From positions 372,001-436,000 of the forward strand of contig NZ_QEKI01000001.1 in the NCBI RefSeq assembly GCF_003096355.1: a stretch of DNA of 64,000 nucleotides, read 5' to 3'. Source of the stretch: Pontibacter virosus. Its GTDB lineage: Bacteria > Bacteroidota > Bacteroidia > Cytophagales > Hymenobacteraceae. The notes beneath the pieces were generated by a model. The model saw only the letters and a list, made by a program, of their open reading frames with translations, was not told the DNA's origin and made no database searches. Positions 17,677-26,419 of this stretch are shown here, piece by piece; the stretch's first letter is position 1; every line of letters begins with the position of its first letter. A program made the position numbers and the translations under genes.

Positions 17677-18238
17677 GCTCTTGATATGTTTTATCCTGGC
17701 GCTCGAGCATACCTTGCAGTATGGCGCGGGCACGGGAGTATTGTGACTTTGATGTACCTTCGGAGATGCCGAGCATCTCCCCTATCTCTTTGTGATTGTA
17801 ACCCTCAATGGCGTACAGGTTGAACACCATGCGGTAGCGTGGAGCGAGGCTTTGGATCATAGCCAGCAGCTCATCCATGGAGTAGCCCGTCAGGTTAACG
17901 TCCTCCGAAGCGATGTTGCCCACCTCTTCCGTTTCATGTGAAACGGTCATGAGCGATTTCTGCCGCAGTTGCTTCAGGGCTGTGTTAATCATGATGCGGC
18001 GCACCCAAAACTCCAGCGGACAATCCTGCTTGAAATTCTGTATGTTGGCAAACACTTTCACAAACCCTTCCTGCATCATATCCTCTGCCTCAAAGCTTGT
18101 CGGGGCGTAGCGCATACAAACCGCCATCATCTTGCGCGAGTAAAGGTCATAAAGCAGTCGCTGCATGTCCCGCTTGCCGGCAATGCAACCCTCTATGAGT
18201 TTCTCCTCGTCTGACTTAGGTTTGGTAAAAAGCTTCAA
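17660..18238 (-). CDS. ECF-family RNA polymerase sigma factor
   Basis: A 192-residue sigma-70 family protein with region 2 (about 30-95, FEAEDMMQEGFVKVFANI) and region 4 (about 125-180, with the YNHKEIGEMLGISEGTSKSQYSRAR helix-turn-helix) and no region 3, as in ECF factors. It directs RNA polymerase to a small set of promoters. The downstream anti-sigma-like gene overlaps it by 17 bases. The 31-bp element at 18265-18295, just upstream, is also found before a lipoprotein gene, suggesting autoregulation. Confidence 0.92.
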   Translation of the reverse strand: MKLFTKPKSDEEKLIEGCIAGKRDMQRLLYDLYSRKMMAVCMRYAPTSFEAEDMMQEGFVKVFANIQNFKQDCPLEFWVRRIMINTALKQLRQKSLMTVSHETEEVGNIASEDVNLTGYSMDELLAMIQSLAPRYRMVFNLYAIEGYNHKEIGEMLGISEGTSKSQYSRARAILQGMLERQDKTYQEHVISQ

Positions 18239-18264
18239 ACGCCTCTTCTTTTAGCTTCACTCCT

Positions 18265-18295
18265 ATGATTCCCATAGCGAGGCAATGGTTGCAAG
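18265..18295 (-). promoter_or_regulatory. predicted ECF autoregulatory promoter, copy A
   Basis: On the minus strand: CTTGCAACCATT, six bases, CTAT, one base, GGAATCAT; 26 bases upstream of the sigma-factor ATG. The 24 block positions are identical to copy B at 15914-15944 while the six-base spacer differs. Confidence 0.6.
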
Positions 18296-18414
18296 CACAA
18301 AAAAATTTTTTTACACCTTAGGCGGCTGTCACAAAAAACGCACCCATAACAATTGCACAGTAAATATATTAAAATTAAATATTCTTACAACAGAAAAACT
18401 GTGTATAAACAGCA

Positions 18415-18442
18415 AAGGCCTCTTCGAGATGGAAAAGGCCTT
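18415..18442 (-). terminator. probable terminator after DUF1232 gene
   Basis: AAGGCCT pairs with AGGCCTT around a 14-base loop, 28 bases past the DUF1232 stop. The stem is short, so confidence is moderate. Confidence 0.5.
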
Positions 18443-18469
18443 CACTGGTTTTGTTTAAGGTGAGAGTGT

Positions 18470-18871
18470 TTAGAGGACTGTTAAGAACAAAATTTTGTAG
18501 AACATCATAGAGAAAAGCGCAGCGATCAATACCCAGGTATAGCCGATGATCTGGTAAGCACCGGAAGCCCCTTCCCCATCCCGGCTCAATTCTTCGTAGG
18601 CCTGCAGGCGGGCCTGGCCCAGTATGTTTTTGGTAACCAATTGATAGGCCGTATGTATACCCAGCACCACTAATACCACATCATCCAGGAAGCCGAACAC
18701 CGGCACCAGATCAGGAATCAGATCGATAGGTGAAATGGCATAACCGATGACCACGGCGAGCAGAAGCGGCACATACCATCTTACCTCCGGGTGGCGGGCA
18801 GATAGGTATAAAGCGTATATCTCCGCATTTATCTCATGCGCTTTCTGGCGAAGGTATGTCAACTGCATCAT
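18470..18871 (-). CDS. YkvA/DUF1232 family membrane protein
   Basis: A 133-residue protein with the family signature SPIDLIPDLVPVFGFLDDVVLV near residues 46-68, placed between two hydrophobic stretches, plus a C-terminal membrane helix (about 108-130). The biochemical role of DUF1232 proteins is not settled. It lies 89 bases after aroE on the same strand and may be the last gene of a DUF368-aroE-DUF1232 transcript, with the hairpin at 18415 after it. Confidence 0.85.
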   Translation of the reverse strand: MMQLTYLRQKAHEINAEIYALYLSARHPEVRWYVPLLLAVVIGYAISPIDLIPDLVPVFGFLDDVVLVVLGIHTAYQLVTKNILGQARLQAYEELSRDGEGASGAYQIIGYTWVLIAALFSMMFYKILFLTVL

Positions 18872-18960
18872 GGGTATAAGGGTAAGAGGGTGGTCTTATT
18901 TCTCCTTACGCAGCAGCCCTACCAGAAAGTTTCATGATAACATAAAATAAACGCAATATT

Positions 18961-19707
18961 TTATCCGCAATTTTCGTTTGCCCAGATTCCCCAGGCGGCA
19001 TCAGCCTGTGCGTGGAGCATTGGCAAACCATTAAGGATACGCGCGCCGGCCAGGCGGCCTTTCTGCAGAAACAGGGTTTCCTCGGGGTTATAGACCAGGT
19101 CGTAGAGATAATGACCCGGCCTGAGCGCTTCGTAAGGTATAGCAGGAGCACGGTCGGTATCAGGTGCCATGCCGAGCGGTGTCGTATTGATAATCAAGGG
19201 ATAAGCCTGCAGTACCTCCGATGTTATGGCCTCGTAATGCAGCTGATTTTGAGTGGGATTCCGCGAGACGGAGGTATAGGGTATAGCCAGTTCCTCCAGG
19301 GCAGCCCAAACGGCTTTGGCCGCGCCGCCCGTTCCGAGCACCAGCGCTCTGGCACCTTCACCCGCCGGGTAAAACTGCCGCAGCGTATCCCTGAAACCAA
19401 GGAAATCCGTGTTGTAGCCTTTGGACCTGCCACCCTCTAGTTTGATAGTATTCACGGCACCTATACAGGCAGCGCTGCTGTCCAATTCGTGTAGGTATGG
19501 GATAACAACCTCTTTGTAAGGTACTGTCACGTTCAGTCCAACCAACTCAGGTTCGCGTGCCAGCAAATTTGGGAGCTCAGCGATATCGGACAGTTCATAT
19601 AGTTCGTAAGCAGCGTCGGCTATACCTTCCTGCTTAAATTTTGCAGTAAAGTACCGTTTTGAAAACGAGTGCCCGAGCTTTTTGCCGATCAGTCCAAATT
19701 TGCGCAT
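18961..19707 (-). CDS. aroE: shikimate 5-dehydrogenase
   Basis: Catalyses NADPH-dependent reduction of 3-dehydroshikimate to shikimate in aromatic amino acid synthesis. Its 248 residues are at the short end of the family. The substrate-binding segment GKKLGHSFSKRYF (8-20), GLNVTVPYKE with catalytic Lys65, GAVNTI, and GYNTD with Asp101 are all present, as is the nucleotide-binding loop VLGTGGAAKAVWAAL. It follows the DUF368 gene by 20 bases, so the two are very likely cotranscribed. Confidence 0.96.
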   Translation of the reverse strand: MRKFGLIGKKLGHSFSKRYFTAKFKQEGIADAAYELYELSDIAELPNLLAREPELVGLNVTVPYKEVVIPYLHELDSSAACIGAVNTIKLEGGRSKGYNTDFLGFRDTLRQFYPAGEGARALVLGTGGAAKAVWAALEELAIPYTSVSRNPTQNQLHYEAITSEVLQAYPLIINTTPLGMAPDTDRAPAIPYEALRPGHYLYDLVYNPEETLFLQKGRLAGARILNGLPMLHAQADAAWGIWANENCG

Positions 19708-19727
19708 CCTGTTTGTTCTTCAAAAAC

Positions 19728-20672
19728 CTATACTTTTCCGGCTGGTTGATCAGCCATGCGGTCGAGCAGGTACACCAGCAGGAAACCAAAAGCAGCAAGC
19801 AGCACCGTGTAAAGCAAGTATGAACTCTCACCAGTCAGCTGAGCATAATGTCCTGGGAGGATGTTTTCCTGCAGGAGTGGCTTCACTTCGCCATGCCGGT
19901 CTGTATACGTCTCGAGCGTTTTTTTCCAAGGCCATACCTTGTTCAGGGAACCAAGCATAAAGCCTGTCAGCAACGCCACCGTGATGTTATGGTACTTGGT
20001 CAGCATCCAGTTGAGCACATGCGAAAAAGCCAGTAGACCAGTTACGCAACCCACCCCGAATACCAGAATGATGTCAATTTTAAACTCCTTCAGCGCATTC
20101 ATGATGAACTCGTACTTGGCCATCAGCAGCAACAGGAAACTCCCTGAAATGCCTGGCAAAATCATGGCGCAAATGGCGATAGCACCCGCTATAAAAACAA
20201 ACCAATGTGCTTCGGGCGTCTGCATCGGCACAGCCACCGTAATGTAATATGCCAAAGCCACCCCAATAAGCCCAAACAGTACTGTAGCAGGCCGCCAGCG
20301 GGTTATCTTTTTGGACACCACCACGACCGATGCTACAATAAGCCCAAAGAAGAAACCCCAGACCATAATTGGGTAAGTGGCCAGCAGAAATACCACTAAA
20401 TTGGAAAGTGTCACGATAGACGTGAAAATGCCTGCCAGCAACACTAATAGAAAGTTGCCGTTGATGTGCTGCCAGAACCCCTTGATATCAAACTTTGAAA
20501 TCAAGCGCAGAGCCTCACCATCAACAGAACGTATAGAATCAAGCAGTTCTTCGTAAATGCCCGATATAAAGGCAATCGTACCTCCCGATACCCCTGGTAC
20601 CACGTCGGCAGCTCCCATGCCCATACCTTTCGAAAACAGTAGCAGGTATTCTTTTAAAGATCGTCGTTTCAT
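19728..20672 (-). CDS. DUF368 membrane protein, polyprenyl-phosphate transporter family
   Basis: An integral membrane protein of about 314 residues with eight or more predicted helices and the DUF368 motifs GAADVVPGVSGGTIAFISG near the N-terminus and CAMILPGISGSFLLLLMAKYE in the middle, an internal repeat. Known from recent work: DUF368 proteins recycle the undecaprenyl-phosphate carrier lipid across the membrane. I start at ATG 20672 (MKRRSLKEYL); a start 33 bases upstream is possible. It is the first gene of a unit with aroE. Confidence 0.88.
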   Translation of the reverse strand: MKRRSLKEYLLLFSKGMGMGAADVVPGVSGGTIAFISGIYEELLDSIRSVDGEALRLISKFDIKGFWQHINGNFLLVLLAGIFTSIVTLSNLVVFLLATYPIMVWGFFFGLIVASVVVVSKKITRWRPATVLFGLIGVALAYYITVAVPMQTPEAHWFVFIAGAIAICAMILPGISGSFLLLLMAKYEFIMNALKEFKIDIILVFGVGCVTGLLAFSHVLNWMLTKYHNITVALLTGFMLGSLNKVWPWKKTLETYTDRHGEVKPLLQENILPGHYAQLTGESSYLLYTVLLAAFGFLLVYLLDRMADQPAGKV

Positions 20673-20706
20673 GCTTTTAAAAAATCTGGATTTGGCTAAG
20701 CACAAA

Positions 20707-20741
20707 AAAATTGCCCGTCGGGGTCGCCGATGGGCAATTTT
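20707..20741 (-). terminator. terminator of the TPR/comA unit
   Basis: AAAATTGCCCGTCGG pairs with CCGATGGGCAATTTT (one G-T pair) around a five-base loop, 18 bases past the comA stop. Confidence 0.85.
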
Positions 20742-20758
20742 CCATTATCTGCCTGGTA

Positions 20759-21547
20759 TTAAGCGTCTATGATCGGCTGTCCGTTGTTGATGAAGTGGTT
20801 GAACGTATCGCCGCGCAGTCCCAGTCGGATCGTCTCAAGCGGAATTACCTCGTTTGGCGCGATGTTACCCAGGTTCACGTTAGCGCCCAGCAGTTTGATA
20901 AACCATACCTGCTGCGCTTTCTGAGGCGCTTCCCACAGGATCTTCTCAAACGGAATTTTGGTCAGGATTTCTTCTACCAGACCGCTGCGCACCTCGCCCG
21001 TTGAGCGGAATAACCCTACGTTGCCACCCTCACGGGCCTCGCCGATTACCTTCCAGGCTCCAGCTTCCAGTTCAGCTTCCATCAGCCTAATCCACATGTA
21101 AGGCGGGATGATCTTCTCAGCATCTTTTGAGCCAACTTCTGAAAGTACCGTCACCTGCTCAGCCAGCGTCCGAATGTAACCACACTTTTTCTCGTGGGCC
21201 ATCTCGAGCGATCCGTCCGACACTTCCGCAAATGTCATATCATACTTGTCCAGCACCCGGCGGTAGTCTTCGAACTGGTTGCGGGCGATAAACGCCTCGA
21301 ACAAAGTACCACCGAAGTAAACGGGTATACCGGCTGCGCGGTAAACATCCAGCTTCCGCTGCAGGTTAGGCACTACATACGAGGTAGCCCAGCCCAGTTT
21401 CACGATGTCTACATACTCACCGGCTACGTCCAGAAAGTCTTCTACTTCACGGATACTCAGGCCTTTGTCCATAGCCATGGTAAAGCCACGCTCACGCGGC
21501 TTCGCCTCGCGCTCTGGCAGGCCGCTCAAAATATAATTACTGTTCAT
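20759..21547 (-). CDS. comA: phosphosulfolactate synthase
   Basis: Member of the ComA family, which adds sulphite to phosphoenolpyruvate to form phosphosulfolactate. The 262 residues cover a full TIM-barrel: KPRERGFTMAMDKGLS near the start, YVDIVKLGWATSY, GIPVYFGGTLFEAF, FAEVSDGSLEMAHEKK and GEAREGGNVGLF are family-typical. The first step of coenzyme M synthesis in methanogens is the best-known use; in Bacteroidota the product's fate is unclear to me, with sulpholactate or another sulphonate being possible. The start overlaps the stop of the TPR gene in a TAATG arrangement. Confidence 0.9.
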   Translation of the reverse strand: MNSNYILSGLPEREAKPRERGFTMAMDKGLSIREVEDFLDVAGEYVDIVKLGWATSYVVPNLQRKLDVYRAAGIPVYFGGTLFEAFIARNQFEDYRRVLDKYDMTFAEVSDGSLEMAHEKKCGYIRTLAEQVTVLSEVGSKDAEKIIPPYMWIRLMEAELEAGAWKVIGEAREGGNVGLFRSTGEVRSGLVEEILTKIPFEKILWEAPQKAQQVWFIKLLGANVNLGNIAPNEVIPLETIRLGLRGDTFNHFINNGQPIIDA

Positions 21548-22944
21548 TATTTGCGATATTGGTCAATTAATCGGGATAATGCGCGCTGAGACTCAAGCTC
21601 AGGGAAGAACTCGAACAACAGCTTATGTTTTTCGAAGTCCAAAATTAATGCATTTTCCAGATAATTGTATGCTTCGCGGTATTTTCCTGCCGAAAGCATG
21701 TAGGCGCAAGCTCTATAATACAGCTCAGCCTCGTCAGGTTGCAGCTCTATCGCATTCAGAATTATTTCGGTCGCTTCCTCAAAATTGCCCTGCTCGTACA
21801 GGATGATCGACCAGTTAAGGTAGATGTCTTTGTCTTCCGGTTGTATCTCAGCGGCACGTGCGTAGCTTTCCAGCGCCGACACCACATGACCCACATGGTA
21901 CTCCGCCGATGCCAGCGCCACCCAGTAGTCCACGCTGTCGTCATAAAGCGTGACGGCCTTCTTAAAGAAGTGCACCGACTCATACCACTTGCCCTGCGCA
22001 TCCAGCACCACGCCTATGCCAAACCAGGCCTCGTCCATCTCCGGATCCAGGTCAATGGCTTTCTGGTAATAGCGACGCGACAGGTCCCACTGCTGCATTT
22101 TTTCGTAACACTCGCCTATGTTGCAGAACACTTCCGCGGACGGCGAACCGTGCTCCAGCATGCCGTTAAAGGCCTCGATGGCTTTGGTATACTCCCCGAT
22201 AAACACATAGGCGTTGGCCATGTTGTTGTAAGCCGTGATAAAATCGGGCTTGATGATGGTGGAGTAGTCGTAAGCGGCGATGGCCTTTTCGTAAGAACCC
22301 AATTTGTTGTAGACGTTGCCCAGGTTAAACCAGGCCACATACGAGTATGGGTCTTTGTCGATGAAAGCCTGAAAGAATGGCAGCTCCTCGCGCATAGAGC
22401 CCGTGATCTCCATACAGTAGATAATCTCCTGCATGGCGGCCTCGTTCTCCACGTTCAGTTCGATGCACTTCTTGTAGTACTTGATGGCCGAGCTGAATTT
22501 GCCCCAGCTCTGGTAAGTGAGGCCAATGTTGAAATAGATATCGTCGCGGTCCTCGGCAAAGGCCAGCGCTTTCTTGAAATGGTCTACGGCATTGCGGTAC
22601 TCGCCGCGCTGCGTAAAAATGATGCCCCGGGTCAGGAGTACATCGGGGTTCTGCGGCTCTACTTCGGCCACCTGGTCGATGAGCACCATGGCGTCTTCGA
22701 AGTTGCCGGACATTGCCAGCAGCTGCGCCTTGTCTATTTGAAGCCCGGTCGAGAAAGGATACTGTGCTATAGCGGACTCACAGGCCAGCAGCGCCTTCTT
22801 ATAGTCAAAGTTAGCGGTATAATGGTCTATGATATATTCAAAGTCGGTCAGGTCAAAAAAAACGGTTTCGTTTGTTCCCAGCATCTGCTCGAACCGGATG
22901 ATCAGCTCAGAGTCCTCGCTGTGCTCGTCAAAATTCTCTTTCAT
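21547..22944 (-). CDS. tetratricopeptide-repeat protein, about 11-12 repeats
   Basis: A 465-residue soluble protein built of TPR units from about residue 45 to 440; clear repeats include DVLLTRGIIFTQRGEYRNAVDHFKKALAF, DIYFNIGLTYQSWGKFSSAIKYYKKCIEL and VAWFNLGNVYNKLGSYEKAIAAYDYST in part. There is no signal peptide, so it is a cytoplasmic scaffold or adaptor. It shares its last base with the comA start codon, so the two proteins are translationally coupled and may act together. The partner process is not known to me. Confidence 0.88.
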   Translation of the reverse strand: MKENFDEHSEDSELIIRFEQMLGTNETVFFDLTDFEYIIDHYTANFDYKKALLACESAIAQYPFSTGLQIDKAQLLAMSGNFEDAMVLIDQVAEVEPQNPDVLLTRGIIFTQRGEYRNAVDHFKKALAFAEDRDDIYFNIGLTYQSWGKFSSAIKYYKKCIELNVENEAAMQEIIYCMEITGSMREELPFFQAFIDKDPYSYVAWFNLGNVYNKLGSYEKAIAAYDYSTIIKPDFITAYNNMANAYVFIGEYTKAIEAFNGMLEHGSPSAEVFCNIGECYEKMQQWDLSRRYYQKAIDLDPEMDEAWFGIGVVLDAQGKWYESVHFFKKAVTLYDDSVDYWVALASAEYHVGHVVSALESYARAAEIQPEDKDIYLNWSIILYEQGNFEEATEIILNAIELQPDEAELYYRACAYMLSAGKYREAYNYLENALILDFEKHKLLFEFFPELESQRALSRLIDQYRK

Positions 22945-23012
22945 CTCCTATATCCCACAAACTGCAAAAGGCAGTTCTTGTCTTTTAACTACATTTATAA
23001 ACTGCAAATAGT

Positions 23013-24023
23013 TTAGTTTGCGCGGGTCAGCTCCGGACCTCTCTGATTCTCTGCTATTTGCAGTAAACCCTGGCATGTCCAGGCGATGGATTCGGTCAGT
23101 AGCCTGAACTCCATACCTGTTGTTTTCCGAACTTTCTGATTGTCAAACACGTGGCTTTTAGCCGTCACGCGGGCGGTGTCTTTTGTGATCAGCGGGCGCC
23201 CACCCGTCAGCCAGGCGCGGGCATGCTCCAGTCGCCACACCACTTCGGCCAGCGCTGGAGAAACCCTGATGGAGGGAGCCTTTTTACCAAAGCACCGGGC
23301 GGCCTCCGCAAAAAACTCTTTATAAGTAAGCTGCCCGGCATTTAAGATAAATCTTTCGCCGGAGATATCCGAAAACGTCAAACGCAGCATCGCCTCCACC
23401 ACATCACGCACATCCACAAAATTGGCGCTGCCCGGGGTATAGAACGGTCGTTGCTGGTATACATACTTGAACAGGCGGGTGCTGCTGCGGTTCCAGTCGG
23501 CCGGCCCCAGCACCACGGATGGATTCACGATCACGGCCTGCAGTCCTTCGGCTATACCCCGCCATACCTCCAACTCACCGTAGTGCTTCGACTCAGCGTA
23601 GGCTGACTGCTTCTCCCCCGCATCCCACTTGCTGGTTTCATTCAGCAAGGTTGCCTCCTTGTTGCGGCCTATGGCAGCAATCGAGCTGACATGGCACAGC
23701 TTAACCTCCTCGTCCGCATCCAGACAGGCATCTACTATATTGGCAGTACCATCCACATTTACTTGCTGCAGCAACTCGGTGTCCTGTGGGGCATATGATA
23801 CCAGACCGGCGCTGTGAAACACATATGCTACTCCTTGCAGGGCTTTTCGCAGTAAGGCTATGTCCAATATATCGCCCTCCACCCACTCTACCTGGTCTTC
23901 CTGAGCAATAGCGGGCACCTGGCCCCGGTATAGCGCACGCACACTATGGCCTTGCGCGACTAGTGCCGGAATAAGATAGCTGCCAATCAGGCCGCTGCCG
24001 CCTGTCACGAAAACCATCGACAT
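23013..24023 (-). CDS. NAD(P)-dependent epimerase/dehydratase-type SDR
   Basis: Extended short-chain dehydrogenase of 336 residues. The nucleotide-binding motif TGGSGLIG is at 7-14, a downstream DxxD-type acidic loop (EGDILD) follows, and the active-site YAESK (Tyr-x3-Lys) is near residue 142. The C-terminal substrate region is divergent. The substrate could be a nucleotide sugar, a dihydroflavonol-like ketone or a steroid-like compound; nothing here decides. It starts 22 bases after the CpsB-type phosphatase gene, so the two are likely cotranscribed. Confidence 0.88.
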   Translation of the reverse strand: MSMVFVTGGSGLIGSYLIPALVAQGHSVRALYRGQVPAIAQEDQVEWVEGDILDIALLRKALQGVAYVFHSAGLVSYAPQDTELLQQVNVDGTANIVDACLDADEEVKLCHVSSIAAIGRNKEATLLNETSKWDAGEKQSAYAESKHYGELEVWRGIAEGLQAVIVNPSVVLGPADWNRSSTRLFKYVYQQRPFYTPGSANFVDVRDVVEAMLRLTFSDISGERFILNAGQLTYKEFFAEAARCFGKKAPSIRVSPALAEVVWRLEHARAWLTGGRPLITKDTARVTAKSHVFDNQKVRKTTGMEFRLLTESIAWTCQGLLQIAENQRGPELTRAN

Positions 24024-24045
24024 GGGTATAGGAGGAGTTAAGGGA

Positions 24046-24792
24046 TTATAGTTTACTGTTGAGTAGCGGAAGCTCCAGGGCCTTTACCAGATATTTCGAG
24101 CAAAGCACTTTCTGCAGGTTGGCAATGTGCTTCAGGCTGTGCGTATCGGAGCCCAGAAAATCAACCAGACCGGCGTCTATAAGTTTTTCGATGATCATTT
24201 TGGCACCAGGCGAGTAATAGCCTGTGAGGGAGTTGAGGTTTGGCTGCAACAGTACACCCTGCTCCCGAAGCCCTACCAGATCATCGAACTTGCCATAAAA
24301 ATAGGTATAGCGCTCGGGGTGGGCCAGCACCGGCTTGTAGCCCAACGATTGCATCCGAAAAATGGCTTCACGCAGGTTGAGCGGCTCGTTCAGGAAAGAG
24401 GTCTCGAACAGCAGGTAGTTGTCGCCAAACGTGAGCAGTTCCTCGTTGTCTTCCAGCTTTTGCAGCAGGGCCTCATCAAGGTAGTGCTCGGCGGCGCAGG
24501 CCAGTTCCATCTCTATACCTTCAGCCGTAACGGCATCCTGCAGCACTTTCAACTGCATGCGAATGATCTCGGGCGTGTTGCGGTAGAAATCGCTCATGAT
24601 GTGCGGCGTCATGATCAGCTTGCGGTAGCCCATCTCCTTCATGCCGCGCACGAGTTCCAGCGACTGCTCCACTGTGGCGGCGCCGTCGTCTATACCTGGC
24701 AGTATGTGCGAGTGCATGTCCACGCCGAGTATACCCAGCGACTCAACCTGCACATCCTCCTTGCCAAACAGATTCTGGAAAAACTTTATCAT
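24046..24792 (-). CDS. CpsB/CapC-type tyrosine-protein phosphatase (PHP fold)
   Basis: A 248-residue PHP-superfamily metal phosphatase of the CpsB/YwqE group, which dephosphorylates tyrosine kinases that control capsule and exopolysaccharide chain length. Metal-binding motifs DMHSHILPGIDDG (about 24-36), MTPHI, AAEHYLDE, LAHPERY and DFLGSDTHS are all visible. No polysaccharide cluster or BY-kinase gene is in the window, so its partner must be elsewhere. The SDR gene follows 22 bases downstream. Confidence 0.92.
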   Translation of the reverse strand: MIKFFQNLFGKEDVQVESLGILGVDMHSHILPGIDDGAATVEQSLELVRGMKEMGYRKLIMTPHIMSDFYRNTPEIIRMQLKVLQDAVTAEGIEMELACAAEHYLDEALLQKLEDNEELLTFGDNYLLFETSFLNEPLNLREAIFRMQSLGYKPVLAHPERYTYFYGKFDDLVGLREQGVLLQPNLNSLTGYYSPGAKMIIEKLIDAGLVDFLGSDTHSLKHIANLQKVLCSKYLVKALELPLLNSKL

Positions 24793-25030
24793 TTGCTCGA
24801 TTCAACCGTATGTACACGGCACAAAACACAAACGTTGCCAAACACGGCAACGCAACATCAAAATAACGCAAATATTATACGCTATCAAAATAAACGAAGT
24901 ACGTTTAGGTTTAATATAAGATGATGGGGAAACTACCAGATCACAGACTCTCGTGCAATGCCCAAAACTATCAGGAAGCAGCGTTCCAATTAGCGTTCAC
25001 ACATCAACTAAATCAAACTAAAACCCCGAA
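24793..25030. other. AT-rich divergent intergenic region
   Basis: Between the divergent phosphatase and acyl-CoA dehydrogenase genes. Apart from the promoter at 25031-25061 it is AT-rich with short CAAAACACAAACG-like runs. I found no clear promoter for the phosphatase and no RNA gene. Confidence 0.45.
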
Positions 25031-25061
25031 TTTGCCAATAAGCCTAATTTAGTTAGCTTTG
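25031..25061 (+). promoter_or_regulatory. complete -33/-7 promoter
   Basis: TTTG at 25031-25034, 19 bases, then TAGCTTTG at 25054-25061: an exact fit to the Bacteroidota housekeeping consensus TTTG-N19-TAnnTTTG, 58 bases upstream of the acyl-CoA dehydrogenase start. Confidence 0.8.
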
Positions 25062-25119
25062 TAAACCCTTTATTCATTTACCAGTTTAATACACGCGACT
25101 TTAACACAAAAAAACTTAA

Positions 25120-26259
25120 ATGGAATTTAACTACACAGAAAACCAGCGCATGATTGCCGACATGATCCGGGACTTCGGAGCCAAACACATCAAACCAAAA
25201 ATGATGGAATGGGACGAGAGCCAGGAATTTCCGGTGGAAGTGTTTAAGAAGCTGGGCGAACTGGGCCTGATGGGCGTGCTGGTGCCAACCGAGTACGGCG
25301 GTTCCGGCTTTGGCTACCTGGAATATGTAACGGCTATCGCGGAGCTTTCTAAGATTGATGGCTCTATTGGTCTTTCCATGGCGGCGCATAACTCGCTTTG
25401 CACCGGCCATATCCTGCAATTTGGTAATGAGGCGCAGAAAAAACAGTATCTCCCAAAATTGGCCACTGCCGAGTGGATCGGCGCCTGGGGCCTGACGGAG
25501 CCTAACACAGGTTCTGATGCGGGCAACATGCGCACGGTGGCCGTGCAGGACGGCGATTACTGGGTGATCAACGGTGCCAAAAACTTCATTACGCACGGCA
25601 AAAGCGGCAATGTGGCGGTGGTGATCGTACGCACCGGCCAAGTGGGTGACTCCCACGGCATGACGGCCTTCATCATCGAGAAAGGCACTCCGGGCTTCAG
25701 CGCGGGTCGCAAGGAAGACAAACTGGGCATGCGTGCCTCTGAAACGACGGAATTGATCTTCGAAGACTGCCGTGTGCACAAAGACCAGATGCTGGGCAAG
25801 GTGGGCGAAGGCTTTATTCAGGCCATGAAAGTGCTGGACGGCGGTCGTATCTCGATCGCAGCGCTTTCGCTAGGTATAGCACAGGGCGCTTTCGAGGCGG
25901 CGTTGGCTTACTCGCAGGAACGCAGCCAGTTCAACAAGCCGATCTCCAGCTTCCAGGGCATTTCCTTCAAACTGGCCGACATGGCCACCGAGATCGAAGC
26001 AGCTTCTCTCCTCACCTACCAGGCAGCCGATATGAAAAACCGCGGCCTGAACGTGAACAAAGAATCGGCCATGGCAAAACTGTATGCCTCTGAGGTATCG
26101 GTGAGAGTAGCGAACGAGGGCGTACAGATTTTTGGTGGCTACGGCTTCACGAAAGACTATCCGGCCGAAAAGTATTACCGCGACGCCAAACTGTGCACCA
26201 TCGGCGAGGGAACAAGCGAGATACAAAAGCTCGTTATCTCCAGAGCCATCCTGAAATAG
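25120..26259 (+). CDS. acyl-CoA dehydrogenase
   Basis: FAD enzyme for the first oxidation of fatty-acid or branched-chain acyl-CoA breakdown. Its 379 residues match the short- and medium-chain family. AWGLTEPNTGSDAG is signature 1 near residue 126, the flavin-binding NGAKNFITHG lies near 147-156, and the C-terminal IFGGYGFTKDYPAEKYYRDAKLCTIGEGTSEIQ region holds the catalytic base Glu363. Chain-length preference cannot be read from this. It has a full promoter upstream and appears monocistronic. Confidence 0.95.
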   Translation: MEFNYTENQRMIADMIRDFGAKHIKPKMMEWDESQEFPVEVFKKLGELGLMGVLVPTEYGGSGFGYLEYVTAIAELSKIDGSIGLSMAAHNSLCTGHILQFGNEAQKKQYLPKLATAEWIGAWGLTEPNTGSDAGNMRTVAVQDGDYWVINGAKNFITHGKSGNVAVVIVRTGQVGDSHGMTAFIIEKGTPGFSAGRKEDKLGMRASETTELIFEDCRVHKDQMLGKVGEGFIQAMKVLDGGRISIAALSLGIAQGAFEAALAYSQERSQFNKPISSFQGISFKLADMATEIEAASLLTYQAADMKNRGLNVNKESAMAKLYASEVSVRVANEGVQIFGGYGFTKDYPAEKYYRDAKLCTIGEGTSEIQKLVISRAILK

Positions 26260-26378
26260 GTTGACGATCAAAAGTTTTTTAACTTGCGCCAAGCTGGTTT
26301 TAGCTGAGTGAGCAGCACTTTTAAATAAGTTGCTGAATTATTTTCGTCAAACTATTGATTTTTAAGTAAAACATTAAC

Positions 26379-26386
26379 TAAATTTG
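26379..26386 (+). promoter_or_regulatory. -7 promoter box of rpsU
   Basis: TAAATTTG matches TAnnTTTG; a TTG at 26355-26357 could serve as -33. It lies 33 bases before the rpsU ATG. Confidence 0.6.
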
Positions 26387-26408
26387 CATCCCTAAATATC
26401 AGAAGAAG

Positions 26409-26413
26409 CGAGG
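26409..26413 (+). promoter_or_regulatory. rpsU: Shine-Dalgarno-like sequence of rpsU
   Basis: GAGG at 26410-26413, preceded by AAGC, lies six bases before the ATG, ideal spacing. Most genes here have A-rich leaders with no such site. In Flavobacteria rpsU is known to keep a strong Shine-Dalgarno sequence as part of feedback by bS21 on the 16S 3' end; the same may hold here (inference). Confidence 0.55.
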
Positions 26414-26419
26414 AAAAAC

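Noticed and set aside
21739..23016. 425-codon frame opposite the TPR gene
   Set aside because: Antisense shadow of a repeat protein; no coding features of its own.
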